A stretch of DNA of 64,000 nt from the NCBI RefSeq assembly GCF_037120725.1, contig NZ_JBBAXC010000009.1, forward strand, positions 123,604-187,603, in the 5' to 3' direction. Every line of letters begins with the position of its first letter. The first letter of the stretch is position 1. Below the pieces are notes generated by a model. That model was not told the origin of the DNA and searched no databases. It saw nothing but the letters and a program-made list of their open reading frames with translations. Shown here piece after piece: positions 7,144 through 19,652 of the stretch. This stretch comes from Bacillus spongiae (GTDB taxonomy: Bacteria; Bacillota; Bacilli; Bacillales; Bacillaceae_K). The position numbers and the translations under genes were made by a program.

Positions 7144-8669
7144 TAAGATACCTCCTTCTTCGATACCGGAAGCTCCACCGTATTAGAATTCCAAGGTTTT
7201 ACGGTTAATAGAACGGCGATAAGCATTGCACCAATTGCTACTGCCCAACCAGCATTAAAAACAAACTCTAGTGGGTAACTTCCGCCACCGTAGCTTTCAA
7301 TGATACGCTCTTTTAATTTTCCGTACATCATATAACCTAATACAATCGGTGTAATTAATCCTAAGCACAATTTCCACCAGAATCCCAATTGAATATCAGA
7401 TACGGAATTGGCATGTTTTTGAAGTGGAGTAAGTTGTCGTGCAATCCACGCAATGAATACCACTTCAAATAACCCCGCTAATGCTACACCAAATTGGTTA
7501 ATAAATTCATCTGTCACGTCAAGGAAGTTGAGTCCGCCTTGTGTGGCAAATAATAAGGAAATAACGGCTGAAAGACCTCCTCCAACAGCAACTGCCGTAG
7601 GTCGTGATACATTAAATTTCTCCGATGCTGCTGAAACAAACGTTTCTACAATGGAGATGAGAGAAGATAACCCCGCAAGAACTAAACATGTAAAGAATAA
7701 GAATCCAAACAATCCGTTTAAAGCAGGGAACTGATTAATAATTTCAGGGAATACAGCAAATGCTAGTAATATCCCACTCATGCTCGCATCCAGCTCTTCA
7801 AACGCTACACCTTGAGAAAATGCCATAAAACCAAGTGCAGCAAAAATTCCAAAACCAGCTAGTAACTCAACACTAGAATTGGCAAACCCAGTAATAAAGG
7901 CGTTATTCGTCAAATCAGATTTCTTAGGTAAATAACTTGAATACGTAATCATAATCGCAAAGGCAATTGATAAACTAAAGAAGATTTGACCATATGCTGC
8001 AACCCACACTTCAGGTTCCATAATTTGGTCCCAATTTGGCTTGAAGAATGCATTCAATCCATCTACTGCACCATCTAACGTAAGGGCACGAATAACAATA
8101 ATTAAGAACAAAACAACTAGTGCAGGAATCATAATCTTATTAGCTACTTCAATTCCTTTTTTAACACCAGCAAATAACACACCTAATGTAATAACCCAAA
8201 CTATAATTAGTGGAATTAGCACACCAGGAACGAGATCCCCAATCTTTCCAGGGTCAGTGACCTTCAAATAGTCTCCGACTAGAAAGCTGACTGGGCTCTC
8301 ACTATCTTGCCATTGTAAATTAATTGAGAAATAAGCATACGCCATTGCCCATGCAATAATAACAGCATAATAAGTTGAGATGACAAAGGAAATCATAACT
8401 TGCCACCAGCCTAGCCATTCACTACCTTTACTAGCACGAGTATAAGATAATGGAGCGGAACCACGGTATTTGTGACCAATTGTAAACTCTAAGATAAGAA
8501 GTGGAATTCCAGCAGTTAATAAAGCAAATAAGTACGGTAAAAAGAATGCTCCTCCTCCATTATCATACGCTACTCCTGGGAATCTCCAAATATTCCCTAA
8601 TCCAACGGCAGAACCTACAGCAGCTAGGATAAATCCAGCACGTGTCCCCCACTGTGGACGACTTTCCAT
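7143..8669 (-). CDS. NSS-family sodium:amino-acid symporter (methionine/alanine importer type)
   Basis: A 508-residue, roughly 12-helix inner-membrane symporter. The N-terminal signature WGTRAGFILAAVGSAVGLGN followed by IWRFP is diagnostic of the neurotransmitter:sodium symporter family and forms part of the sodium and substrate sites. Residues near 230 (AYGQIFFSLSIAFAIMITYSSY) also match. The ATG at 8669 has a GGGGGG site at normal spacing; an upstream TTG at 8675 sits on top of that site. The small MetS-like gene immediately downstream suggests a methionine or alanine importer, but the substrate is inferred. A TTGCTTC/GAAGCAA hairpin lies in its leader. Confidence 0.9.
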   Translation of the reverse strand: MESRPQWGTRAGFILAAVGSAVGLGNIWRFPGVAYDNGGGAFFLPYLFALLTAGIPLLILEFTIGHKYRGSAPLSYTRASKGSEWLGWWQVMISFVISTYYAVIIAWAMAYAYFSINLQWQDSESPVSFLVGDYLKVTDPGKIGDLVPGVLIPLIIVWVITLGVLFAGVKKGIEVANKIMIPALVVLFLIIVIRALTLDGAVDGLNAFFKPNWDQIMEPEVWVAAYGQIFFSLSIAFAIMITYSSYLPKKSDLTNNAFITGFANSSVELLAGFGIFAALGFMAFSQGVAFEELDASMSGILLAFAVFPEIINQFPALNGLFGFLFFTCLVLAGLSSLISIVETFVSAASEKFNVSRPTAVAVGGGLSAVISLLFATQGGLNFLDVTDEFINQFGVALAGLFEVVFIAWIARQLTPLQKHANSVSDIQLGFWWKLCLGLITPIVLGYMMYGKLKERIIESYGGGSYPLEFVFNAGWAVAIGAMLIAVLLTVKPWNSNTVELPVSKKEVS

Positions 8670-9261
8670 TGACAATTCCCCCCTACTTCCTTGCTTCTCG
8701 TCGAAGCAAGAATATTATAATTTTCAGATTATTTACTATAATCTAACAATAAGTATAAGCACCTATAGGACAAAAGTCAAAGTAATATTTCATAGATTCG
8801 AAAGATTCTAAAAAAATAGGGAGGAACGCTTCTTTATAACTTACTAACCTTCGCCACCTGTGATAGATTATCATCCTTAATTAGGATTTCATACCTTTCT
8901 CCATCCTTATTGATATGACTGAAATATCGGTGTTATTCTTTGAAAGATAATCAACTTACACTACTAAATAAACCTCCTCCCTTTTTGAGTCAACAATTCT
9001 CTTGTAATTTAATCCAATCCTCACTTATAGCATCAATTCACTTTAAATTTATGACCTTTGACCCAAGTCTCTAGCAGGAAATCATCCACATTATATCGCC
9101 AAACATTAAGATATATATCATATGCGAATAAAGTATACTATTTTAAATAGGGAAAAATGGAAGTAAATGAACCAAGGAGAATATTATAAAAATAAACATT
9201 CTGTTAAAGGTCGTGCATGTTAAGTCCGAACTAATTACCATAAACGGAAGCAGACAAAACG
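8670..9261. other. Long intergenic region upstream of the NSS transporter
   Basis: About 590 bases without a supported gene. A perfect 8-base inverted repeat, CTTGCTTC (8690-8697) with GAAGCAAG (8703-8710), lies just upstream of the transporter binding site. AT-rich sequence beyond it could hold the promoter. An 18-codon frame at 9167 lacks a good start context. Nothing else was recognised. Confidence 0.5.
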
Positions 9262-9302
9262 AAAAGGCATGAGTCCGGTTCCATTCCGGACTCATGCCTA
9301 AG
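9262..9302 (-). terminator. Terminator of the NhaC-family gene
   Basis: A 13-base perfect stem GGCATGAGTCCGG with CCGGACTCATGCC surrounds a 7-base loop. On the minus strand it is followed by TTTTCGTTTT. Confidence 0.88.
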
Positions 9303-9314
9303 TTTTTTAATCTA

Positions 9315-10853
9315 TTATACTGTCTTTTCACCTTTATTGCCCATCACAAAACCATAAGCTATTAATAACATAGCGGTTATACCAAGGGCAAGAAGAGTGC
9401 TGCCAGTAAATCCTAAAATTATAAAGCCAATAACTGAAATCACCGCTCCAGTAAGGGCATAAGGTAGCTGAGTAATGACATGATCCATGTGATTACTTCC
9501 CGCACCAGTTGAAGAAAGAATAGTCGTGTCAGAGATTGGTGAGCAATGATCACCAAAAACAGCACCTGCTAAAACAGCAGCTAATGAAGGAAGCAACATT
9601 TCAACATCTGTTACTGCCGCAATTTGCCCTGCGATTGGTAAAAGGATACCGAATGAACCCCAAGATGTTCCCGTTGAAAAAGCAATGATTCCTGCTACGA
9701 TAAAGAGAATAGCTGGTAATAATCCAATTGGTAAATTCGATTCTTCCACTAGCCCAGCTAAATAAGTGCCTGTCCCTAATGAATCAATTAAACCAACAAT
9801 CATCCATGCAAAAATGAGGATATAAATAGCTGGTAGCATGGACTTAATCCCTTCCACGATACCGACTGAATAGGTCGATGCTTGAGATCCTTTGCGTAAA
9901 TTCATCACGACCGCTACAGCTAATCCAACTAACCCTCCATATAATAATGAAGTTGCTACATCTGTATTCTCAAGAATATTAAATATATCCCATTTTCCAT
10001 CAAACCCTGTCCAAATCATTGTTCCTATCGTTCCTACTACTAAAGCGATGATCGGTAAAATTAAATCAATAACTTGACCCTTCTCACTAACAGGAAGGTC
10101 ATTTTTTAACTCTCCAGGGATGTCTTTAGTCTTGTCATATACTTCACCAGATTCGATAGCTCTAGCTTCATGAACTTTCATTTGTCCTAGGTTAATACCA
10201 CGCGTAGTCGTAATAAATACGAGAGCAATGGCTGCAAACACATATAAATTCATTGGAATCATTTGAATAAACGCCGAAAAAGCAGAGTAGTCCGACACAT
10301 TATATTCCGTGATAATTCCCGCAATAATGGTAATGATATACGCACCCCAGCTCGAAATTGGGGAAACAACACAAATTGGTGCAGATGTTGAATCAATAAT
10401 GTACGCAAGTTTTGCACGAGAAACGTTGTGACGATCAGTTATTGGACGAGCGACTTGCCCTACTGCAAGCGCATTAAAATAATCATCGATGAAAACAATA
10501 ATTCCTAGTACTGCCGCAACGATTTGTGCTCCTACTCTTGTTTTCACACGCTTCATTGCCCATTCTCCAAAGGCACGTGTTCCGCCTGAAAGATTAATAA
10601 ACGCCGTAATCATTCCAAGAATTAGTAGGAAGAGCATAATATATACATACCAAGTATTTAGTGCACCTTCATCAACGAAAATACCTTTAAATGAGTCCCA
10701 TATAATTGTAAATGTTTCAACGATATTGAATTGAGATAAAATGAGGGCTGCTGATACAATTCCCGTCCCTAACGAAAGTAGAACTCGTTTCGTTAAGACG
10801 ACCATTATAATCGCAATTAGTGGTGGTAATAATGAGTAAATTGTGTTTTCCAT
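9315..10853 (-). CDS. NhaC-family transporter under lysine riboswitch control (probable lysine transporter)
   Basis: A 512-residue polytopic membrane protein of the NhaC antiporter family. Recognisable segments are VFIDDYFNALAVGQVARPIT near 120-140, FSTGTSWGSFGILLPIAG near 400 and GDHCSPISDTTILSSTGAG near 440. The ATG at 10853 has a strong AGGAGGAGG site. NhaC proteins are often called sodium/proton antiporters, but a lysine riboswitch with a terminator precedes this gene. That places it with riboswitch-controlled NhaC-like proteins proposed to import lysine. The substrate is inference from the regulator. The gene stands alone between its terminator and the riboswitch. Confidence 0.88.
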   Translation of the reverse strand: MENTIYSLLPPLIAIIMVVLTKRVLLSLGTGIVSAALILSQFNIVETFTIIWDSFKGIFVDEGALNTWYVYIMLFLLILGMITAFINLSGGTRAFGEWAMKRVKTRVGAQIVAAVLGIIVFIDDYFNALAVGQVARPITDRHNVSRAKLAYIIDSTSAPICVVSPISSWGAYIITIIAGIITEYNVSDYSAFSAFIQMIPMNLYVFAAIALVFITTTRGINLGQMKVHEARAIESGEVYDKTKDIPGELKNDLPVSEKGQVIDLILPIIALVVGTIGTMIWTGFDGKWDIFNILENTDVATSLLYGGLVGLAVAVVMNLRKGSQASTYSVGIVEGIKSMLPAIYILIFAWMIVGLIDSLGTGTYLAGLVEESNLPIGLLPAILFIVAGIIAFSTGTSWGSFGILLPIAGQIAAVTDVEMLLPSLAAVLAGAVFGDHCSPISDTTILSSTGAGSNHMDHVITQLPYALTGAVISVIGFIILGFTGSTLLALGITAMLLIAYGFVMGNKGEKTV

Positions 10854-10913
10854 ATAGTTTTCCTCCTCCTATTTATAGGACAGGGGGGAACAGTTTGTAT
10901 CATAGAAGAAATA

Positions 10914-10952
10914 CAAAAAAGGTAATGATAGAGACGCTATCATTACCTTTGT
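10914..10952 (-). terminator. Riboswitch-controlled terminator
   Basis: AAAGGTAATGATAG pairs perfectly with CTATCATTACCTTT around a short loop and is followed on the minus strand by TTTTTTG. It lies between the lysine aptamer and the NhaC start codon, so it is the expression platform. Confidence 0.88.
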
Positions 10953-10973
10953 AATATAGACATTTCTCCATCA

Positions 10974-11164
10974 CGATCTGTAGCTCCCCATTATGAAGAT
11001 GATAATATTTCTTCATAATGACAGTGTTACCTTTTTTCAAAGTAACCCCAATAATAAAGAATTCGACCTATCTTTATTACTTCGGCAAAACTTCCTTTTA
11101 ACTGTGATCTTCGTTGTCATCCTCACACAGCTTACTAATAAATCTTGCAGCCTCTACCCCATCG
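10974..11164 (-). promoter_or_regulatory. Lysine riboswitch (L-box) aptamer
   Basis: On the minus strand the conserved L-box elements appear in order: GGTAGAGGCTGC at the 5' side of the core, the TTTTGCCGAAGT element, GGGGTTAC and CTGTCATTATGAAG. The last element, CTTCATAATGGGGAGCTAC, closes the final stem. The P1 ends CGAT/GTAG pair with CTAC/ATCG. With the terminator downstream it should shut off transcription when lysine is abundant. Confidence 0.9.
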
Positions 11165-11597
11165 GATTTTGATTAGGATATTATTAAATTATTAAACACT
11201 TTTACTACTATATCAACATATCTAGCATTTTGCAACCTATTTACATAAGAAAAATTTCCCAAAAAGGAATTTGAAGTTTCCACTTAAGTCCATAACAAGT
11301 AAGCACACTAAATATAGCATGTTGTTTACTTAAACACTTTACAAATATTGAACCAAGATCATTCCATACATTTTACTATTTAGCCATCTCTACATAGTTA
11401 TTTAAAAAAGTATCGTTTGCATCTATAATAAGAGATTTGTTAAAGGTGAATTTTGTAAATGAAATATATGATGTCTTTTTATAAGGGAAGGAGATAGTGC
11501 AGTCAACAATTAATGGGTACGGCAAGTAGATAACCATTGAGAATCAATTTTAATATTCAACTTTTTCCTTAAAGGGTGAGAACTAGCGAACAAAGAA
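11165..11597. other. Intergenic region upstream of the lysine riboswitch
   Basis: About 430 AT-rich bases. It must hold the promoter of the riboswitch transcript on the minus strand. Two very short frames with ribosome-binding-like sequences occur on the plus strand at 11458 (12 codons) and about 11496 (10 codons). They have no recognisable product and are not called. Confidence 0.45.
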
Positions 11598-11624
11598 TAA
11601 AACAGCCCTTTTAGGCTGTTTTAC
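11598..11624 (-). terminator. Terminator of the yunC-F genes
   Basis: AAAACAGCC pairs with GGCTGTTTT around a 6-base loop and overlaps the yunC stop codon; T-rich sequence follows on the minus strand. Confidence 0.8.
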
Positions 11625-11923
11625 ACCATTTTTAACAAAGCTTCTTTGCCTATAGTTCCTTTTGTTATTCCTAGTGACTCAGCCTCATGTGTAACCATTT
11701 CTAATGGGGCATGTAAAAGTTCGTCAATTGTTTTCACTCCGACTGCTCTACCTGCTATTATTTTCCGGGCAAAAAGCTTATCATTCAGAAGTTTTACATC
11801 TAGCGCACCGCACATAATATAGCCATTGTCACATGTAACAACAAGCAGATTAGTTTTTGGAAGTTCTACTGAAATGGCTAAAAATGTATGTCCTTCAATG
11901 ACAATTGGGGATAAATTCACCAT
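11621..11923 (-). CDS. yunC: DUF1805 protein YunC
   Basis: A 100-residue cytosolic protein of unknown function, identified by PIVIEGHTFLAISVELPKTN near the N-terminus and by GYIMCGALDVKLLND, AVGVKTIDELL and ITKGTIGKEAL further on. Its family is small and conserved in Bacillales. The ATG at 11923 follows AAAGGAGCG. It is the last gene of a yunF-E-D-C run in the same orientation and spacing as B. subtilis, ending in a terminator that overlaps its stop. Confidence 0.88.
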   Translation of the reverse strand: MVNLSPIVIEGHTFLAISVELPKTNLLVVTCDNGYIMCGALDVKLLNDKLFARKIIAGRAVGVKTIDELLHAPLEMVTHEAESLGITKGTIGKEALLKMV

Positions 11924-11965
11924 GCTTCAACGCTCCTTTCACCATATATGTATGATGAGAAGAAC

Positions 11966-13330
11966 TTATGAGTGATGCTTTTTTAACTCCCATGAAAAAA
12001 CATCTCGTATAAATTCTGGCATATAATATGTTTTCTTGGCTCTTTTAAGCTCAGGAAAGAAATGACCAAAGGTAAACATGTCTGTCGTACCTAAACGATA
12101 TTCTCGATGCAATTCAATTTTTTCTCCATTAATAGAGAGATCATTTATACTCTCACCAATTGTAATCCCTTTATAGACAATATTCCCCATCACTTGTCCC
12201 CGAAAACCTAACCCTTTTAATTGTAGTTGTGGCAATTCTGGGTTTAAGCTTTGTTTAATAACCTCTTTCAGTTCTGCACCAGTTAGGGTGACTGCACATG
12301 GATTAATAGGGTGAGGAAGTAACGAATGTATATGATATTGTGTAATACTGCCTTGAGGTAAATCACCAAGGACAAGCCCCGAATTAATAAAAGTACAATC
12401 TGCCTTAGTCCAATGATGAATAGCATCACACAGAAGCTGAGTTAACGGTGATGGATTAAACCAGTCCCCTTTTAATCCGTTTTTTAGTTTTACAACTTCT
12501 TTATTTAGAAGAGATTTTCCTTGCTCCATCCAATCATTAATGAGTTTTTGATCCTGTTTTTTTTCTTCTAAATCTTCTGTTTTATACACAGTTGCCGTTT
12601 TATTAACAATCGTATTAGTGCTTGTGTCTATACTTAGCTGCACATGACCGATATAATATCCATACTTTCCAGCAGCTCCAAGAAGAGACTGATGAATGAC
12701 TTTCCCGTTAGGAAGTAAATGATGTGTATGCCCTCCTAATAAGACATCGATAACCTCATGCTCTGTAGCAATCCATTCATCATCTCTAATCCCTAAGTGA
12801 GACATTAAAATAATGCCATCAACATCTGTTATATCATCCAGAACCTTTTTAAGTTCATCTAAAGGCGGCGTCATCTTCCATCCTAACAACTGATAAAAAT
12901 GTTCATAATACGCGGTAATACCAATGATGGCAAACGTAAACCCACTCTTTAGCTTCTTTTTAATATATGGCTTTACCCACTTCGGTCTCTGGCCTTTTTT
13001 GGTGTATAAATTCGCAACAACCACATCGAATTGTGCCTCTTTATACATCGTATCTAACTCTTCATGAGAAAAAGTAATTCCTTCATTATTACCAATGGTC
13101 ACTGCATCATATCCTACTTCATTTAACAAAGGAACACTTGCTTTTCCTTTTGATCCCTCTGTTAATGGATGCCACTTATCAACAAAGTCTCCTAAATCCA
13201 AAAAAATAACTTCCTCGCCTGCTACCTCATGTTGACGCTTTCTTTCTGATAAAAAACGAGAAATTCTCGGCCAATTTTCAAAATGACTATGAAGGTCATT
13301 TGTGTGGTATATATGTATTTTTTCAATCAC
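11966..13330 (-). CDS. yunD: Metallophosphoesterase / 5'-nucleotidase family protein YunD
   Basis: A 454-residue cytosolic protein with an N-terminal calcineurin-like phosphoesterase domain. Metal-binding motifs are HTNDLHSHF near residue 10, DLGDF near 45, IGNNEG near 95, SHLG near 175 and GGHTHH near 200. A 5'-nucleotidase C-terminal domain follows, with FINSGLVLGDLPQG and RLGTTDMFTFGH. There is no signal peptide, unlike secreted 5'-nucleotidases. Translation starts at GTG 13330 behind GAGAGGA. The likely activity is hydrolysis of nucleotides or related phosphoesters; the substrate is unknown. It is followed 42 bases later by yunC. Confidence 0.9.
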   Translation of the reverse strand: MIEKIHIYHTNDLHSHFENWPRISRFLSERKRQHEVAGEEVIFLDLGDFVDKWHPLTEGSKGKASVPLLNEVGYDAVTIGNNEGITFSHEELDTMYKEAQFDVVVANLYTKKGQRPKWVKPYIKKKLKSGFTFAIIGITAYYEHFYQLLGWKMTPPLDELKKVLDDITDVDGIILMSHLGIRDDEWIATEHEVIDVLLGGHTHHLLPNGKVIHQSLLGAAGKYGYYIGHVQLSIDTSTNTIVNKTATVYKTEDLEEKKQDQKLINDWMEQGKSLLNKEVVKLKNGLKGDWFNPSPLTQLLCDAIHHWTKADCTFINSGLVLGDLPQGSITQYHIHSLLPHPINPCAVTLTGAELKEVIKQSLNPELPQLQLKGLGFRGQVMGNIVYKGITIGESINDLSINGEKIELHREYRLGTTDMFTFGHFFPELKRAKKTYYMPEFIRDVFSWELKKHHS

Positions 13331-13348
13331 AAAATCCTCTCCCTGCGA

Positions 13349-14170
13349 TTATCCTACTAACCCTTGGTAAATTAAACGAATTCCTACGATAATCAACACA
13401 ATCCTTAACATGTTTACTAAAGAGTCCGATTTCACTTTCTTATTTAGGTAAGCCCCCAGTTTCGCACCAATATAGGCACCGGGAATGAGCGCTAACGCAT
13501 AAAGCCAATTAACATTCCCAAGCATTACATGTGTAACAGAACTTACTAATGCTGATAAAAAAATCATAAACATGGACGTAGCAACGGCCACATGTGGTGG
13601 AAATAAAAACAGGAGGATCATAGCAGGTACCATGAGAGAGCCGCCCCCAATTCCAAATAAACCCGATGTAAAGCCAACAATAAACGAGATGCCAATTGCT
13701 ACAATGGGCTGATAGCTATATTCATATGTATTCCCTTCTGCATCTTGAAATGAGCGTTTCAAACCACTCTTTGTAAACGGAAATGGTTTTAATTTATCTC
13801 TTACCATTAATACTAAGGATATAAAAATCATAAAAGCACCAAAGTAAATATTAAATGCAACTATATTAAGCGACTGGTTTACCCACGCTCCCACTATAGC
13901 CCCAGGACCACTTCCTAGAAAGAAAAGGAGTCCACTCCTATAATCCACTGTTTTATGTTTCATATAGGCTAAAGTAGAGGACAATCCTGTAAATATCATA
14001 ATGACTAATGATGTTCCTACTGCCACTTGAGGGCTAATATTAGTTAACAAAGATGTACTTGTCCCAAAGTATAACAATGCGGGTACGATAATGATGCCTC
14101 CCCCAAGTCCAATTAATGCACCTAGTGTTCCCGCTGTTAAACCTATCAAGACTAGTATAATCCATTCCAT
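13349..14170 (-). CDS. yunE: TSUP (TauE/SafE) family permease YunE
   Basis: A 273-residue membrane protein with about eight hydrophobic segments arranged as two repeats. Each repeat begins with a Gly-rich motif: GALIGLGGGIIIVPALL near residue 20 and SGLFGIGGGSLMVPAMI near residue 170. The TSUP family exports sulfite, sulfoacetate or related anions; the substrate here is not known. The ATG at 14170 is preferred because GGAG lies eight bases upstream, while GTG 14179 overlaps that site. It is spaced 18 bases from yunD and is probably in one transcript with yunF, yunD and yunC. Confidence 0.9.
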   Translation of the reverse strand: MEWIILVLIGLTAGTLGALIGLGGGIIIVPALLYFGTSTSLLTNISPQVAVGTSLVIMIFTGLSSTLAYMKHKTVDYRSGLLFFLGSGPGAIVGAWVNQSLNIVAFNIYFGAFMIFISLVLMVRDKLKPFPFTKSGLKRSFQDAEGNTYEYSYQPIVAIGISFIVGFTSGLFGIGGGSLMVPAMILLFLFPPHVAVATSMFMIFLSALVSSVTHVMLGNVNWLYALALIPGAYIGAKLGAYLNKKVKSDSLVNMLRIVLIIVGIRLIYQGLVG

Positions 14171-14187
14171 TCCATTCACTCCGCTCT

Positions 14188-15033
14188 TTAAAATAAATCT
14201 AACTGTTTTGGTGCTAAGTTTTCGTATTCGATGCCCAGAATATCCACGAAATGTTTTGCATTGTCAGCAGCATCTCCGCCTGAATTATTATTAAATAAAA
14301 CATAAACATCCTTACTGTCTTTATGCAGTTCTTCAATATATTCCTTCCACGCTGTTAACTCTTGTACTGTATAACGGTACAAATAACGCACATCTCGCCA
14401 ATTTTTCTGACCAGAAGCATTCCACCCATGTTTATTTCTCCCATGAAAACGGACTAGTGTCATATCCTTAGTAGTAGCTTTTATGATAATAGGCACAGAG
14501 CCCATGCCAGCTTGTGGTTCATCACAAATCGAATGAATCCATTTTTCTTTTTCCATGAAGTCTATGGTTTTTTCAAGAAATCGCTGTTTGAACCATGACT
14601 GATGACGAAACTCTAACGCACAAGGTAGGTTGTCCATTTTTTCCCTACAATATCGTAAATAGGCCACATTTTGTTTTGTACAATCAAACCAAGGTGGAAA
14701 TTGAAATAATACCATTGCCAATTTTTCCGACTCTTGAAAAGGGCGGATGGATTCGATAAAAGCTGCAAACATCTCCTCGCTTGTTTGAAAAGGAATGTCT
14801 CCTCGTTGGTGCCCCGTCATTCCTTGATATGCCTTTACAACAAAACGGAAACCTGATGGAGTATCGTTCACCCATTTTTCAACATTTCTAAGCGGTTGAA
14901 CAGCATAAAACGTCGTATCTACTTCTACAGTAGGAAAATTTGCTGCATACTCTTTCAATTTATCTTTCTGTTGGGTCTTATCGGCATAAAGAGTATCGTG
15001 ATCTCCCCAGCCTGTAACACCTATATAGATCAT
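14188..15033 (-). CDS. yunF: DUF72 protein YunF
   Basis: A 281-residue TIM-barrel-like DUF72 protein. Signature segments are YIGVTGWGDHD at the N-terminus, FPTVEVDTTFYAVQPLRNVE near 35, LPCALEFRHQSWF near 145, VRFHGRNKHGWN near 195 and YVLFNNNSGGDAADNA near 250. The family function is not established. The ATG at 15033 follows GAGGTGG; an upstream ATG at 15051 lacks such a site. It is the first gene of the yunF-E-D-C run and lies just downstream of the SUF operon terminator. Confidence 0.88.
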   Translation of the reverse strand: MIYIGVTGWGDHDTLYADKTQQKDKLKEYAANFPTVEVDTTFYAVQPLRNVEKWVNDTPSGFRFVVKAYQGMTGHQRGDIPFQTSEEMFAAFIESIRPFQESEKLAMVLFQFPPWFDCTKQNVAYLRYCREKMDNLPCALEFRHQSWFKQRFLEKTIDFMEKEKWIHSICDEPQAGMGSVPIIIKATTKDMTLVRFHGRNKHGWNASGQKNWRDVRYLYRYTVQELTAWKEYIEELHKDSKDVYVLFNNNSGGDAADNAKHFVDILGIEYENLAPKQLDLF

Positions 15034-15101
15034 TTTACCACCTCTTCGCAAGAACTATTTTACCATACTTTATACCATCGCCCTCTTGTTGGATAAGAAC
15101 A

Positions 15102-15142
15102 AAAAAATGCGTGTCCATGAAATTTGGACACGCATTTTTATA
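15102..15142 (-). terminator. Terminator of the suf operon
   Basis: AAAATGCGTGTCC pairs with GGACACGCATTTT around an 8-base loop, with T-runs on both sides. It lies 100 bases past the sufB stop. Confidence 0.88.
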
Positions 15143-15242
15143 TTGCGACTTCTGCTAGCTAGTTATTATAAAATGAATAGATGATGGACAGAAATGAATC
15201 ATCCACCATCCTTCATACTGTTGAAAAGGTTAAGCTTGAGTT

Positions 15243-16640
15243 TTATCCAATAGAACCTTCCATTTCGAACTTAATTAAACGGTTCATTTCTACAGCGTAT
15301 TCCATTGGTAGTTCTTTTGTAAATGGCTCAATAAAGCCCATTACAATCATTTCCGTTGCTTCTTCTTCTGAAATTCCACGGCTCATTAAGTAGAACAATT
15401 GCTCTTCAGATACTTTCGAAACTTTTGCTTCGTGCTCTAAGGAAATGTTATCATTTAAAATCTCATTGTATGGAATCGTATCAGATGTCGATTGATTATC
15501 CATGATAAGAGTGTCACATTCGATATTTGAACGAGCACCTTCCGCTTTACGACCGAAGTGAACAATCCCACGGTAGGTTACTTTTCCACCTTGCTTGGAA
15601 ATCGATTTTGATACAATCGTCGATGATGTATTCGGTGCTAAGTGGATCATTTTCGCCCCAGCATCCTGATGTTGCCCTTTACCAGCAAGTGCAATTGAAA
15701 GCGTCATTCCACGTGCACCTTCACCTTTTAAAACAACCGCTGGATACTTCATTGTTAATTTAGAACCAATGTTACCATCAATCCATTCCATCGTGGCATT
15801 TTCTTCACAAACGGCACGTTTTGTCACAAGATTGTACACGTTATTAGCCCAGTTCTGAATCGTTGTATATCGACAGTAAGCATCTTTTTTAATAATGATT
15901 TCAACAACCGCTGAGTGAAGAGAGTTTGTCGTATACACAGGTGCAGTACATCCTTCAACGTAATGAACATGTGCTCCTTCATCAACAATAATTAACGTAC
16001 GCTCAAATTGGCCCATATTTTCTGAATTGATTCGGAAATAGGCTTGAAGTGGCGTTTCTACTTTTACACCTTTAGGTACGTAAATGAATGAGCCACCAGA
16101 CCATACAGCCGAATTTAAAGCAGCGAATTTATTATCTGTTGCTGGGATTACCTTAGCCCAATGCTCACGGAAAATTTCTTCATTTTCCTTAAGGGCAGAA
16201 TCCGTATCCTTAAAGACAATTCCCTGCTCTTCTAAATCTTCCTGCATATTATGATATACCACTTCAGATTCATACTGTGCAGAAACACCTGCTAAATATT
16301 TTTGCTCTGCTTCAGGAATTCCTAGCTTATCAAAGGTTTGTTTAATCTCCTCTGGAACCTCATCCCATGTTCGCTCTGATTTTTCAGATGGTTTTACATA
16401 GTACGTAATTTCATCAAAGTTTAATGAGTTTAAGTCTCCGCCCCATTGTGGCATAGACATATTGTAAAAATGCTCTAATGACTTTAAGCGAAAGTCGAGC
16501 ATCCATTGTGGCTCCTCTTTCATACGAGAAATTTCTTCCACAATTTCACGTGTTAGGCCTCGCTTTGAACGGAAGATCGACACGTCTTTGTCTTTAAAGC
16601 CGTATTTATAATCTCCGATCTCTGGCATGTTTTTCGCCAT
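15243..16640 (-). CDS. sufB: Fe-S cluster assembly scaffold SufB
   Basis: A 465-residue cytosolic scaffold that, with SufC and SufD, assembles iron-sulfur clusters. It shows the family segments [20 protein letters not shown] near residue 180 and [20 protein letters not shown] near 235. The [13 protein letters not shown] and [17 protein letters not shown] segments lie in the C-terminal third. The ATG at 16640 has a TGGAGGAAT site. It is the last gene of the sufCDSUB operon, 40 bases after sufU, and is closed by a strong terminator. In B. subtilis this operon is essential. Confidence 0.96.
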   Translation of the reverse strand: MAKNMPEIGDYKYGFKDKDVSIFRSKRGLTREIVEEISRMKEEPQWMLDFRLKSLEHFYNMSMPQWGGDLNSLNFDEITYYVKPSEKSERTWDEVPEEIKQTFDKLGIPEAEQKYLAGVSAQYESEVVYHNMQEDLEEQGIVFKDTDSALKENEEIFREHWAKVIPATDNKFAALNSAVWSGGSFIYVPKGVKVETPLQAYFRINSENMGQFERTLIIVDEGAHVHYVEGCTAPVYTTNSLHSAVVEIIIKKDAYCRYTTIQNWANNVYNLVTKRAVCEENATMEWIDGNIGSKLTMKYPAVVLKGEGARGMTLSIALAGKGQHQDAGAKMIHLAPNTSSTIVSKSISKQGGKVTYRGIVHFGRKAEGARSNIECDTLIMDNQSTSDTIPYNEILNDNISLEHEAKVSKVSEEQLFYLMSRGISEEEATEMIVMGFIEPFTKELPMEYAVEMNRLIKFEMEGSIG

Positions 16641-16680
16641 GTTGATTCCTCCATTTTCAATATTGTATATGCTTTATTGC

Positions 16681-19638
<2,958 letters not shown>

Positions 19639-19652
19639 ATTCCTCCTAACAA

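Noticed and set aside
9167..9223. 18-codon small protein in the 8670-9261 gap
   Set aside because: Weak start context and no recognisable family.
11458..11530. Two short frames (12 and 10 codons) with ribosome-binding-like sequences
   Set aside because: No following gene on that strand that they could regulate, and no recognisable peptide.
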